A stretch of 64,000 nt of DNA from an uncultured Acetatifactor sp. (GTDB lineage: Bacteria > Bacillota > Clostridia > Lachnospirales > Lachnospiraceae). The notes below the pieces were generated by a model that had not been told where the DNA came from, did no database searches, and worked only from the letters and a program-made list of their open reading frames with translations. Positions 8,845 through 18,127 of this stretch are shown piece by piece. Every line of letters begins with the position of its first letter. Positions within the stretch are counted from its first letter, which is position 1. The position numbers and the translations under genes were made by a program. The stretch is from the NCBI GenBank assembly GCA_947588205.1, contig CANPYG010000001.1, positions 1 through 64,000 of the forward strand, read 5' to 3'.

Positions 8845-11814
8845 TTAATCCTCCTTTCCGGAAAGCCTGGACAGATGCAGCTCTTCCCGCTTCCTGTCAA
8901 GCTCCTCGTTGATATCTTTAATATTCAGGTACAGGGTCTCCCTGGGATTGGCGTGATCCGATACCACGTCGTTGAAAGCGTACTGTACCATACGGGTAGT
9001 CATGTAATTGCCGGGAACTGCAGGCAGCCCCACGGTATGCTCGAACTGTCCTAAGAGGCTTTGAAGCTCCGCGTTGCTCCAGGGCAGCTGCTTCAACACT
9101 TCAGGATCCGCAGCGGAATATCTGGCGCTGGTGCCCATCAGGGCTTCCAGGGCGTTGGCGAAATCCAGCTGGGTGTCCGTGCTGGTCCACCATTTCACGA
9201 ATTCCCAGGAGGCTTCCGGATGATCCGTAGCCGCCATGATCACGGACTGCACCGTATCCACCACGAAGTTGTTGTCGATGGTGCCGTCCTCCTTCTCCAC
9301 GCCGGGCAGGGGATGGAAGCTCCACAGACCCTTGATCTCCGGTGCAAAGATTTCCAGGGCGTTGAACATGGTGTAATTGATGATGCCCACCGGCACCTCT
9401 CCGGTACGGAAACGGTTGGCGAAATCCAGCTGCACGTCTAAACCGTAGCTGGTGAAGAAATCGGTGTAGTCCTTGAAGGCTTCCATGGCCTCGTCGGAAG
9501 CCAGGCCGCTTTCGATGCCGAAGTCATTTCCTTCTCCCAGGTAAACCTCGCCGCCGTTCTGCATCACCAAAGACTGGTACAGGTGCATGTTGTAGTCGAT
9601 GGAGGTTCCGATGAGGGAGTTCTCCGTCTGCTGTACGTTGGGTATGTAAACGTTATAATTATTCTTCTGAAGCTCTGGGATCATCTCCAAAAGCTCCGTC
9701 CAGGTCTTGGGCGCTTCCAGGCCCAGCTCGGACAGGATGTCGTCCCTGGTGAACAGCATCATAAAGGAGGTCTGCTCCGGGATGCCGTACACTCCGCCCT
9801 GGAAGCTTGCGGAGGCGATGGTGCTGTCATAGAAGCGTTCCGTGGCCTCTTCAAAGCCCTCCATGCCGGACAGATCCAGGATGGCGTTTCTCATGGCGAA
9901 ATCCTGCATGGTACCCTGCCACAGGCCGATGACCACGTCAGGCCCGTTGCCCGCCAGCGCCGCCCGCAGCACCACGTCCACGGGGATCAGCTGCAGGTTC
10001 ACGGAAATATCCGTATTGGGGGCGAAGTCCTCATCGATCATGTTCTGGATCATCTGGGCCTGCTCCCTGCCGTAGGAAGCCAGCCATACCTTGATGGAAT
10101 TGCTCCCTCCCTCCACATTTGCGGAGATCTGGCTGTCCTTCACAAAGAAGGTGGAGAAGAAACGGACTGTGCCGTACCATGCGCTGGCAAAGAAGCTTTC
10201 CTTCACCTCGGGAAGCTCGGCTTCTGGTCCGGAAAGCACCAGATAGTCCACCTCCAGGGGCATATCCGCCACATTCACCAGCCAGGTTCCCAGGGCGGAA
10301 ATGTTGTTCTTTAACTGGTTCAGCTCTTCAATGACGCCCTCGGGATCCAGGGAAAGACGCTCCGCCTGCACCGCCATTTTTTCCAGCAGTGTGGTATTCT
10401 CGCCCTTCTCACCGGTGATGGCAACGATCTCATCCACCAGCTCCCTTAAGTCCGCCGCCTGATTTGCCATGGTATCTGCAAACTCCGGCATATTCTTGGT
10501 GATCTCATAATCGATGAACTTGCTGGGAGCCTGACCCGTCAGCTGTACCACGTTCAGGTAAACGCTGTTTAAGACGCTTAAGCTCTCTTCCACCCGGGTG
10601 ATGATGCTGCCCATGGGACCCATAACATTCTCTAAGGTAATGGTGTTCCGGCCTTCCTTCAGATGGAAAAGATAGGGATTTCCGTCCTCATCCGTCACGG
10701 TATAATGGGTCATATCCGTGCGGTAATCAAAGCCCACCGCCATCATTTCCTGATAGGGTACTTCCCCGTTCACATAGAGTCTGCGGTAGCTTGTTACGCC
10801 CCGGTTGGTGTTCTGCCTGCCCTTAAAGGTCAGCTGATACAGACCCTCTGCGGGAGCCTCCACGCTCCAGGTCACGGAATCCCCGGGCAGGGACCAGTTC
10901 TCCGCGCCGATGGTGTTGTACACAATATAATAAGGATGATAAGGTTCCAACAGGCTGTCGGAATAATTCTTCTGAATATTGATGGAGGAAGCGCTCTTGA
11001 CGATATCCTTCGTAGCGCCCTCCCTGCGCTCCGCCTGACCGATGAGGTTGGCGCCGCTGTAAACCTCATACTGGCTCCGCAGCTTTGCGATTTCCTCTTC
11101 ATAAGGAGCCGCCTGGTCGTGGGCGCGGAAAACCAGGGAAGTGTACTCTATGGGCTCCTTGATGGTCTCAAAACTGATGGTGTGCTTCCCAGCATCCAGA
11201 TAAAACATCAGGGGCTCGTTGTTTCTTCTCTGGTAATCCTCCAGGAACCATTTTACTTCCGTATAGACCTCATAGCTCTCAGGGCGGATCTCATTATTGT
11301 TCTTAGTCTTGATCTCCTCGTCGGTCCAATACCGGTTGATGGTCACCTGGGAAAGAGCCTCATACGGGATCTCCCCGTCAATGTAAATCTTACGCTGCAT
11401 GGCGGAGGTGGTACCGGGCAGGGTAATATAGCCCAGCTCCAGGTTATAGAAGCCGCTCTCCTTCACCTGGAAATCCCAGCTGATGGTGCCGGCATCCTCC
11501 GTCATGATGCCTTCTTCTCCTTCATAAGCCACCAGATCCTCGGAAGCCTTGTACTTGTTAAGGTCCACCTCCACCACATCGGAAGCCAGGACCCCTTCAT
11601 AGCTGTGCTCCATCAGGTACTCCTGATAGCTCTCCTCGTAACCGTGTTCTGTCAGATACTGCTGATAGTTATCCTCATAAGCCAGGGTGCCCACATTCGG
11701 AACGGCGCCTCCCGTTCCGGCAGGGTCTTTGCCAAAAAGGATGGACAGCAGCACCACAACCACGATAACCGCCGCAATACATCCTGCTGTTTTTAGAATT
11801 TTGCCAGATTTCAT
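8845..11814 (-). CDS. Extracellular solute-binding protein fused to two N-terminal carbohydrate-binding-like beta domains
   Basis: 989 aa; N-terminal TM/signal; two similar segments (WDFQVKESGFYNLELGY..IYIDGEIPY; WSVEAPAEGLYQLTFKG..LYVNGEVPYQ); C-terminal SBP family 1-like (IKVWLASYGREQAQMIQNMIDEDF...VNLQLIPVDVVLRAALAGNGPDVVIGL). Confidence 0.85.
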   Translation of the reverse strand: MKSGKILKTAGCIAAVIVVVVLLSILFGKDPAGTGGAVPNVGTLAYEDNYQQYLTEHGYEESYQEYLMEHSYEGVLASDVVEVDLNKYKASEDLVAYEGEEGIMTEDAGTISWDFQVKESGFYNLELGYITLPGTTSAMQRKIYIDGEIPYEALSQVTINRYWTDEEIKTKNNNEIRPESYEVYTEVKWFLEDYQRRNNEPLMFYLDAGKHTISFETIKEPIEYTSLVFRAHDQAAPYEEEIAKLRSQYEVYSGANLIGQAERREGATKDIVKSASSINIQKNYSDSLLEPYHPYYIVYNTIGAENWSLPGDSVTWSVEAPAEGLYQLTFKGRQNTNRGVTSYRRLYVNGEVPYQEMMAVGFDYRTDMTHYTVTDEDGNPYLFHLKEGRNTITLENVMGPMGSIITRVEESLSVLNSVYLNVVQLTGQAPSKFIDYEITKNMPEFADTMANQAADLRELVDEIVAITGEKGENTTLLEKMAVQAERLSLDPEGVIEELNQLKNNISALGTWLVNVADMPLEVDYLVLSGPEAELPEVKESFFASAWYGTVRFFSTFFVKDSQISANVEGGSNSIKVWLASYGREQAQMIQNMIDEDFAPNTDISVNLQLIPVDVVLRAALAGNGPDVVIGLWQGTMQDFAMRNAILDLSGMEGFEEATERFYDSTIASASFQGGVYGIPEQTSFMMLFTRDDILSELGLEAPKTWTELLEMIPELQKNNYNVYIPNVQQTENSLIGTSIDYNMHLYQSLVMQNGGEVYLGEGNDFGIESGLASDEAMEAFKDYTDFFTSYGLDVQLDFANRFRTGEVPVGIINYTMFNALEIFAPEIKGLWSFHPLPGVEKEDGTIDNNFVVDTVQSVIMAATDHPEASWEFVKWWTSTDTQLDFANALEALMGTSARYSAADPEVLKQLPWSNAELQSLLGQFEHTVGLPAVPGNYMTTRMVQYAFNDVVSDHANPRETLYLNIKDINEELDRKREELHLSRLSGKED

Positions 11815-11890
11815 AAGCTTACCTCTCTTAAGCTTTTTCGGAAAAAAGGGCAGGAGGCCTTACGCCGCCTGCCCTGATATTACTTTTAAA

Positions 11891-13990
11891 TTATTCGGAA
11901 ACAACCTCCACCTTTACGGTGATCTGTGCGGTGTTGCCTGCATAGTCCGTTACGGTAAGGGTTACGTCATAGCTTCCGGGAGTGGTGGTATCCAGGGTGG
12001 ACAGATCAGCTGTTACGCTGCTCTTCACATCCAGTCCGTCCGCATCCGTTGCAGAAGCCAAGAAGGTGGTCCAGTCAATGCCGGAGGTCTCGGTATTTAA
12101 CGCCACGGTAGGAAGGGTCTCGGCTGCTTCCACAGCAGGAGCCTCGGTGTTGTCAGGATTGTAAACAATCACCTTAATGGAAGCTTCCTTCTCGTTGCCG
12201 GAGGTATCGGATACCTTCACGGTCACAGCCTTGTCATAAGCGCCTGCGGTGGCAAGATCCAGCTCCTCGCTGACGTTAAGGTTGTCGGCGGTGATGGCGA
12301 TGGCGCCGTCCACGGAGTCCTCAGCGGTGAAGTACTGAGTCCAGTCAACGCTTGCTGCATCTGTGCCTACAGTCAAGACAGCATCCTCGGTAGTCACGTT
12401 AGGAGCCTGGTTGTCATGGATTTCGTCGGTCTTCAAAATAGCCGCGATGTTCTCGGTGATATTGCTCAGATCCGTAAGGTGCTGCTTGATAGCAACGTCA
12501 TAGGAAGGACATCCGTCTACGCCGTAGTAGGACTTGCCCACCAGCTCTGACCAGGTCCAGTCTCCATGCTCCCAAAGGTTCAGCAGACCGGCATAGTTGG
12601 TGCTCATATGTCCAAGGATATAGCTAAAGCATTCCACCAGGGAATCGCCGTAAGTTTCATTGAAAATGTCGACGCCGTAATCCTGTAACGTCTTCTGGGC
12701 AGAAGCCTGTCTGTACTCTTCGATGGTGCTGACACCGCCCAGGGTGTAATAATAGGTCTGCCAATACAGGATATAGGACTTCAGGGCAAGCTCGGTCTTC
12801 TCCGGACTCACACCCTTCAAGATGGCAACGCTGCTGCCGCCGCCGTTGTTGCTCTGCATATAACTCGGATCATCCGCAGCCATATCGTCCGGTCTCGGCC
12901 AGGGAACGATACCAATGCTCTGTCCGGCGTCCGATCTCTGGGAGGATTCCCAGCCGATGAGCCAGTTGGGGCAGTCTGTGAATACGGTACAGCCCAGGCC
13001 GAAGTCGCCGCCGCCCGTTGTCCATTCAGGGGTAAATCCGTCGTCATACAGTCCGCAGTCTGTCAGAAGCTCGGCATCCATCAGTTCCTTTACAAACTGT
13101 ACGCCTTCGATGGCTTCCTCGGAATCCGCCGTGATGGCGCCGTCATAGATGGCGCCGCCGTTGGCATGGACAGCAGCCAGGGCCGCATAACGGTGGTCGG
13201 TCTCGTAAGCCTGTACGAATTCATACTTGCCGCCGTCAGGAGCAGCTACGTTAGCATAATAGGCCTGAACGGTCTGCAGATACTCCTTGAACTTGCTCCA
13301 GGTCCATTCGCCGTTTAAGAACAGATCCATGGGATAAATGGTCTTACCGGAATCATCCTTCAGACCCGGAATCTCCTCCAGCATGGTCAGGTTCACTACC
13401 AGAGGGAAATAGGTCACCAGCGGGATTTCATTGTTCAACAGATAATAGCCGCCAAACAAAGAATCTCTCAGCAACCAGGATGACTCCTCATCCTCAAACA
13501 GAGACTTATAAGGTGTCAGATCCTGCAGGACGTTCTGGGAAAGGATGGTAGGCTCCACGCCGCCCCACAGAAGAGCCAGATCACAGATGGGATCTCCTGC
13601 CAACACGCTGGTCATCAGGTCGGTGGATACATCGTTGGGATACTGCAAAAATTCAATGTCTACATTGTAGGTCTCCTTTACCGCCGCAAGGGCTGCCAGG
13701 GCCGCCTGTCTGTTCTCTTCCGACATGGTGTATTCGCCGGTCACATCGTCGGTATGGTTCGGGTCAAGCTCGTTGATCCAGTGCGTGCCGTAACGGATGG
13801 TAACGGGTTCGGAAGGAACCTCTTCAGAAGGCTGTGTGCTCTCCTGGGGCGCGGAAGATTCCGTGCTGGGAGTCGCAGAGCTGGGAGTGCTGGACGAAGG
13901 AGTAGAGCTTTCCTGGCCGCCATTTCCACAGGCCGCCAAAGAAAGAACCATCGCCGCGCTCAAAAGAACTGCTAAAACTTTCTTTTTCAT
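11891..13990 (-). CDS. Extracellular solute-binding lipoprotein with two C-terminal Ig/DUF5011-like domains
   Basis: Lipobox 'AMVLSLAACGNGG'; start moved to 13990 by SD aaggaggaagaaa; C-terminal repeats 'TVKVSDTSGNEKEASIKVIV' and 'TLTVTDYAGNTAQITVKVEV'. Confidence 0.88.
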   Translation of the reverse strand: MKKKVLAVLLSAAMVLSLAACGNGGQESSTPSSSTPSSATPSTESSAPQESTQPSEEVPSEPVTIRYGTHWINELDPNHTDDVTGEYTMSEENRQAALAALAAVKETYNVDIEFLQYPNDVSTDLMTSVLAGDPICDLALLWGGVEPTILSQNVLQDLTPYKSLFEDEESSWLLRDSLFGGYYLLNNEIPLVTYFPLVVNLTMLEEIPGLKDDSGKTIYPMDLFLNGEWTWSKFKEYLQTVQAYYANVAAPDGGKYEFVQAYETDHRYAALAAVHANGGAIYDGAITADSEEAIEGVQFVKELMDAELLTDCGLYDDGFTPEWTTGGGDFGLGCTVFTDCPNWLIGWESSQRSDAGQSIGIVPWPRPDDMAADDPSYMQSNNGGGSSVAILKGVSPEKTELALKSYILYWQTYYYTLGGVSTIEEYRQASAQKTLQDYGVDIFNETYGDSLVECFSYILGHMSTNYAGLLNLWEHGDWTWSELVGKSYYGVDGCPSYDVAIKQHLTDLSNITENIAAILKTDEIHDNQAPNVTTEDAVLTVGTDAASVDWTQYFTAEDSVDGAIAITADNLNVSEELDLATAGAYDKAVTVKVSDTSGNEKEASIKVIVYNPDNTEAPAVEAAETLPTVALNTETSGIDWTTFLASATDADGLDVKSSVTADLSTLDTTTPGSYDVTLTVTDYAGNTAQITVKVEVVSE

Positions 13991-14053
13991 TTTCTTCCTC
14001 CTTAATGGCTTGATTATAGTAAATAATGTGGACTTGCGCCCACGCTCTGGGGA

Positions 14054-14114
14054 TTTCAATGATTGAAACCCGTTTCATATAGAGAATCATAGTTATTTTT
14101 TCTTCATTTGTCAA
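14054..14114 (-). promoter_or_regulatory. Sigma-A promoter with overlapping palindromic LacI-family-type operators
   Basis: Minus strand TTGACA (14114-14109), 17 bp, TATGAT (14091-14086), then palindromes TGAAACccGTTTCA (14064-14077, plus-strand reading) and TTTCAATgATTGAAA (14054-14068). Confidence 0.75.
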
Positions 14115-14238
14115 TAGGAAAATAGAAATTTGTACATTTTATTTTTAAATTTAATATTTTTTTGGGTAATTTTACTTTTGATAACTTTATGATATTTTTA
14201 TTTTCAGCGAATAAGTGCAAAATTGAATAGAAATTTGC

Positions 14239-14280
14239 GAAAAAGAAAACCGATTTCTCTCCATCTTGAGAAATCGGTTT
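14239..14280 (-). terminator. Rho-independent terminator of the lacI-family gene
   Basis: AAACCGATTTCTC / GAGAAATCGGTTT, 13-bp stem, followed on the minus strand by TTCTTTTTC. Confidence 0.8.
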
Positions 14281-14332
14281 CAAATATTATTGCACTTTTA
14301 CAATTTTTCTTTCCCACAGACATTATATTTTA

Positions 14333-15400
14333 TCAATCCATCCGCCCTTCTGCGGCAGACGCCGTGCTTTCCCTCACCACCAGCTTCGGGGTCACCAGCT
14401 GGATTCTGGGCATTTCGCCTCCCTCTGCTGCGGCAATGGCAGTCTCAACCAGCTTCCTGCCGAAGACCTCATACCGGTAATCGATGCTGGTGAGCCTGGG
14501 CATCATCAGCTCCGTCAGCTGGGTATTGTCATAGCTCACTACGGAAAAATCCTCCGGGATCTGCTTCCCGTGCTCATAGATACTGTGCATCACCCCTACC
14601 GCGGCATAGTCATTGATGGCCACAACCGCCGTAGGCATCTTCTCACATTCGAACAGGGCGTTCATCCCCCTGTAGCCGGTCTTGAAATCATATCCCCCTT
14701 CGATCACATATTCCTCGTGGAAATCCAGGTGATAATTCTTCAGGATCTGCTTATACCGCTGCAGCTTTTCGTAGGTGGAGAGCACGTCCATTCTTCCGCC
14801 CACCATGGCGATCTGCCTATGCCCCAGGTCAATAAGATGCTCCATCAGAAGATCCATGGCCTTCATGGCGTCAATCTGTACCTGATAGCAAAGGGTGCCG
14901 TCCAGCTTCCCGCTCACCACCATAGGGATGTTGTTGGTCATCTGGTTGACCAGCTCCACATAATCCGTATCGCTCACCAGATCGTCCACCCGGCCGCCCA
15001 GCTGGATGATGGCGCCTACCCTCTGTTCATAGAGGGTCTCCAGCTGTCTCCTTTCCCGCTCCGTCTCCCCCAGGGAATTACAGAGCAGAACCGTATAACC
15101 CGCTTCCCTGGCAGCCACCTCGCAGGCCACCACTACCTCCGCATAATAGGAATTCCGGACGTCGGCGGCAATGATCCCCAGCACCTTGCTCTTTGTGTCA
15201 GACAAGCCTCTCGCCAAGGCGCTGGGCTTGAAATTATATTTTCTGATCAGCGCCTGGACCTTCTCCTTCTTTTCCGGGCGCACATTCGCGTTGTTGGTCA
15301 GCACCCGGGATACCGTCGCCGCAGATACGCCCGCTTCCCGCGCGATATCATAAATCGTGATATTTCTGTTCTCCAAAACCTTTTGATTCTCTATAGCCAC
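14333..15400 (-). CDS. LacI family transcriptional regulator
   Basis: N-terminal HTH 'ITIYDIAREAGVSAATVSRVLTNNANVRPEKKEKVQALI'; periplasmic-binding-like domain. Confidence 0.95.
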   Translation of the reverse strand: MAIENQKVLENRNITIYDIAREAGVSAATVSRVLTNNANVRPEKKEKVQALIRKYNFKPSALARGLSDTKSKVLGIIAADVRNSYYAEVVVACEVAAREAGYTVLLCNSLGETERERRQLETLYEQRVGAIIQLGGRVDDLVSDTDYVELVNQMTNNIPMVVSGKLDGTLCYQVQIDAMKAMDLLMEHLIDLGHRQIAMVGGRMDVLSTYEKLQRYKQILKNYHLDFHEEYVIEGGYDFKTGYRGMNALFECEKMPTAVVAINDYAAVGVMHSIYEHGKQIPEDFSVVSYDNTQLTELMMPRLTSIDYRYEVFGRKLVETAIAAAEGGEMPRIQLVTPKLVVRESTASAAEGRMD

Positions 15401-15421
15401 AGTACCGTAATTCTCCCAATC

Positions 15422-16756
15422 TCATTCGCCGATCAGCTCTTCCAAAACCCTTTGCGCCTCTTCCAGCTGGTTGTCAGGTCTGTCCGGATTATTATAATAT
15501 GCATCCCCGTCAAAAATACATTCCACATCCGGCTCTATGCCAATGCCATGGATATTATTCCCATTTGGGGTAAAATATCTGCTGATCGTGACCTTCACGG
15601 CGGAATTATCCTCAAGGGGAATGATGGACTGCACGATTCCCTTTCCAAAGGTGGTGGTCCCTACCAGCGTTCCGATGCCGTAATCCTTGATGGCGCCTGC
15701 CAGGATCTCAGAGGCGCTGGCTGAATTTCCATCGATCAGCACCACCAGGGGAACCTCTATCTCCCGTTTCCCGTCGCAGGAATACTCCTGGCGCTTCCCG
15801 TATTTATCCTCCGTGTAGACGATCAGACCCTTTGGCAGAAGCATTTGGGATACCTCCACCACGGCGTCCAGGCTTCCGCCGGGATTGCCCCGAAGATCCA
15901 GCACCAGACCCTTCATGTGATTGCCCCTGGCCATCGCCATAGCCTCCGCAAACTGGTCCACTGTGATGGAATCAAACTCCGTGATTTGGATATACGCCTT
16001 TTCGTCGTCCAACATTTTAAATTCCACGGTAGGAATGTTTACCTTTCTCCTCTGCACATCCAGGCTCAGGTAATCCGACTCGCCTTCCCTAACCACGGTA
16101 ATATTTACATAGGTTCCTTCTTCCCCTTTGATCAGGCCCACCACATCGGTGGTGGACATCCCATAGGTATCGACGCCGTCTATCTTATAGATAATATCGT
16201 TCTCCCGAAGCCCTGCTTCCTCCGCAGGGGTTCCGCTGTATACCTTTACGATCTTCGAATAGGAGCTCTCCGGATCGAGCTGCACGCCTGCGCCGATTCC
16301 ATAATATATTCCTTCGGTCTGCTGCATAAGGCTTTCCAGCTCTTCCTGGGAAAAGTACTCCGAATAGGGATCCCCAAGGGACTTTAACATTCCCCGGTAT
16401 ACCCCTTCCTCCAGCGCTTTATCATCGATATCCTCATCCTGATAATAGTAATAACGGATAATCTGTTCAATGGTCTGCATCTTCTCCAGCACGGAAGACT
16501 CTGCGACACTTCCCTGCGCCGCGCTCCCCTGAACGAATCCGACTCTTTGTTCTATCCTGACCGCCAGATATACCACGCAGATAATCAGGAAAGAAACAGC
16601 CATACCTGTGATCAGGCCCCCGTAAAAGTGGCTGCTGTTCTTCTTCCCGTTCCCCGGCCGGGGCTTCGCACTGCCCGGGGAATTCTCCGTCTGTAAATTT
16701 TTCAGGCTCTCCTCATTCAAAAAATCATTTTCTCCGTTCAATTCATGACGCTCCAT
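15422..16756 (-). CDS. S41 family C-terminal processing peptidase with PDZ
   Basis: PDZ 'YSKIVKVYSGTPAEEAGLRENDIIYKIDG'; catalytic region 'LVVLIDGNSASASEILAGAIKDYGIGTLVGTTTFGKGIVQ'. Confidence 0.93.
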   Translation of the reverse strand: MERHELNGENDFLNEESLKNLQTENSPGSAKPRPGNGKKNSSHFYGGLITGMAVSFLIICVVYLAVRIEQRVGFVQGSAAQGSVAESSVLEKMQTIEQIIRYYYYQDEDIDDKALEEGVYRGMLKSLGDPYSEYFSQEELESLMQQTEGIYYGIGAGVQLDPESSYSKIVKVYSGTPAEEAGLRENDIIYKIDGVDTYGMSTTDVVGLIKGEEGTYVNITVVREGESDYLSLDVQRRKVNIPTVEFKMLDDEKAYIQITEFDSITVDQFAEAMAMARGNHMKGLVLDLRGNPGGSLDAVVEVSQMLLPKGLIVYTEDKYGKRQEYSCDGKREIEVPLVVLIDGNSASASEILAGAIKDYGIGTLVGTTTFGKGIVQSIIPLEDNSAVKVTISRYFTPNGNNIHGIGIEPDVECIFDGDAYYNNPDRPDNQLEEAQRVLEELIGE

Positions 16757-16796
16757 AAATCAATGCCCCTTCCGTCCGCTTATCCGCCTATCCCTG

Positions 16797-18035
16797 CTAT
16801 TGCTTCAGATAATCCCATGGAGACACATAGACTCCGTTTTTCCGTACTCCGAAATGCAGATGATACCCCGTCGCCCTTCCGGTCATCCCCACGGCAGCGA
16901 TGGTATCCCCCCTCTTAACCATATCCCCCTTCGACACATAGAGAACAGATGCATGCATATAAACCGTATATAAACCATCCCCATGGTCGATCATTACATA
17001 ATTGCCCATGGTGGAATGCTTGGTGGCGGCAACCACCTGCCCGTCATACGCGGCGTAAATCGCGGTTCCCTTAGGCGAAGCCAGATCCACCCCATTATGG
17101 AACTGCGGCACATGCAGGGTCGGATGGATCCTGTTGCCGAAATCATCGCTCACCCTCGTATATGTAGCCAGCGGGAACTTAAACATACCGCCGTCATAAG
17201 TGAGGACCTTTTGATTCTCCCTCCTGAGACGCTCCTTTTCCTCCGCTACCTGTTTTTCCAGCTCTTCCATCAGGGCATTCTGATCTGCGATTTCCTGCTC
17301 CAGCTCCTTGAGGGCCTTCTCCTGATTGGAAATATCCGTCTCATAGCTGATGATCTGCTGCCTTTTTTCTTCAATAAGGGCTTCCACCTGGGCCTGCTCA
17401 TTCTGGACGCTCTTCTTCTGCTCATCCAGAAGCTCCTTATCCACCTCCAGCTCTTCCTTGCACAACTCGACGTACCGGCTGTTCATCTCATACTCTTCCA
17501 CAAGCCCCTGGTTATATTCCTGGACCCTGTTCATGTAATCCATCTGGTTCAGGAAGTCCGCAAAGTTCTCGAGGGTAAATAAGATCTGCCAGATGGCGGA
17601 AACGGATCCCGCCTCATAAATATATCTTATGCAGGATACCATATAATCATACTGATCCTGTGCGGTCTGCTCTGCCTCTTCCAGCTCTTCTGCCGCCTCT
17701 TCGATCTCCGTCTCCTTATTCGTGATCTGGGTCTCCAGGCTCGCAATGTTCTGCTCAAGCTCCTCAAGCTTCTGATCCAGTTTCGTCACATAGCTCTCCA
17801 GATTATTTTTATCCTTCTCAAGCTCCTTCTTCAATTTCTGAATATCACTGAGACCGGATTTGAGGTTTTTAATGTCATCCTTGGCCTTCTTTATTTCATC
17901 CTCCTTCTCCTTAATGCTTTCGTTGGTCACCTTGGAAGAAGAAGCGTCTGCCCTGACAACAGGGGCAAACGCCGATGAAACAACCAGTATCAGCGCCAGT
18001 ATCAAACCAATCAGCCTAGTCTTTCTCATAGTCAA
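16797..18035 (-). CDS. Coiled-coil M23 family peptidase (EnvC/PcsB-like murein hydrolase)
   Basis: Signal peptide, long coiled coil, LytM domain 'FHNGVDLASPKGTAIYAAYDGQVV...DHGDGLYTVYMHAS...GYHLHFGV'. Confidence 0.92.
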   Translation of the reverse strand: MTMRKTRLIGLILALILVVSSAFAPVVRADASSSKVTNESIKEKEDEIKKAKDDIKNLKSGLSDIQKLKKELEKDKNNLESYVTKLDQKLEELEQNIASLETQITNKETEIEEAAEELEEAEQTAQDQYDYMVSCIRYIYEAGSVSAIWQILFTLENFADFLNQMDYMNRVQEYNQGLVEEYEMNSRYVELCKEELEVDKELLDEQKKSVQNEQAQVEALIEEKRQQIISYETDISNQEKALKELEQEIADQNALMEELEKQVAEEKERLRRENQKVLTYDGGMFKFPLATYTRVSDDFGNRIHPTLHVPQFHNGVDLASPKGTAIYAAYDGQVVAATKHSTMGNYVMIDHGDGLYTVYMHASVLYVSKGDMVKRGDTIAAVGMTGRATGYHLHFGVRKNGVYVSPWDYLKQ

Positions 18036-18071
18036 TCCCCAATTCCTGACTTAAACTACAATATCGCAGCA

Positions 18072-18093
18072 GTACAGCCGCGCCCGGCTGTAC
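18072..18093. repeat. Perfect hairpin GTACAGCC-GCGCCC-GGCTGTAC
   Basis: 8-bp perfect arms between ftsX and the M23 gene. Confidence 0.6.
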
Positions 18094-18127
18094 CGTACCG
18101 CAAGCGCAGAATTATTGTACCATAATA

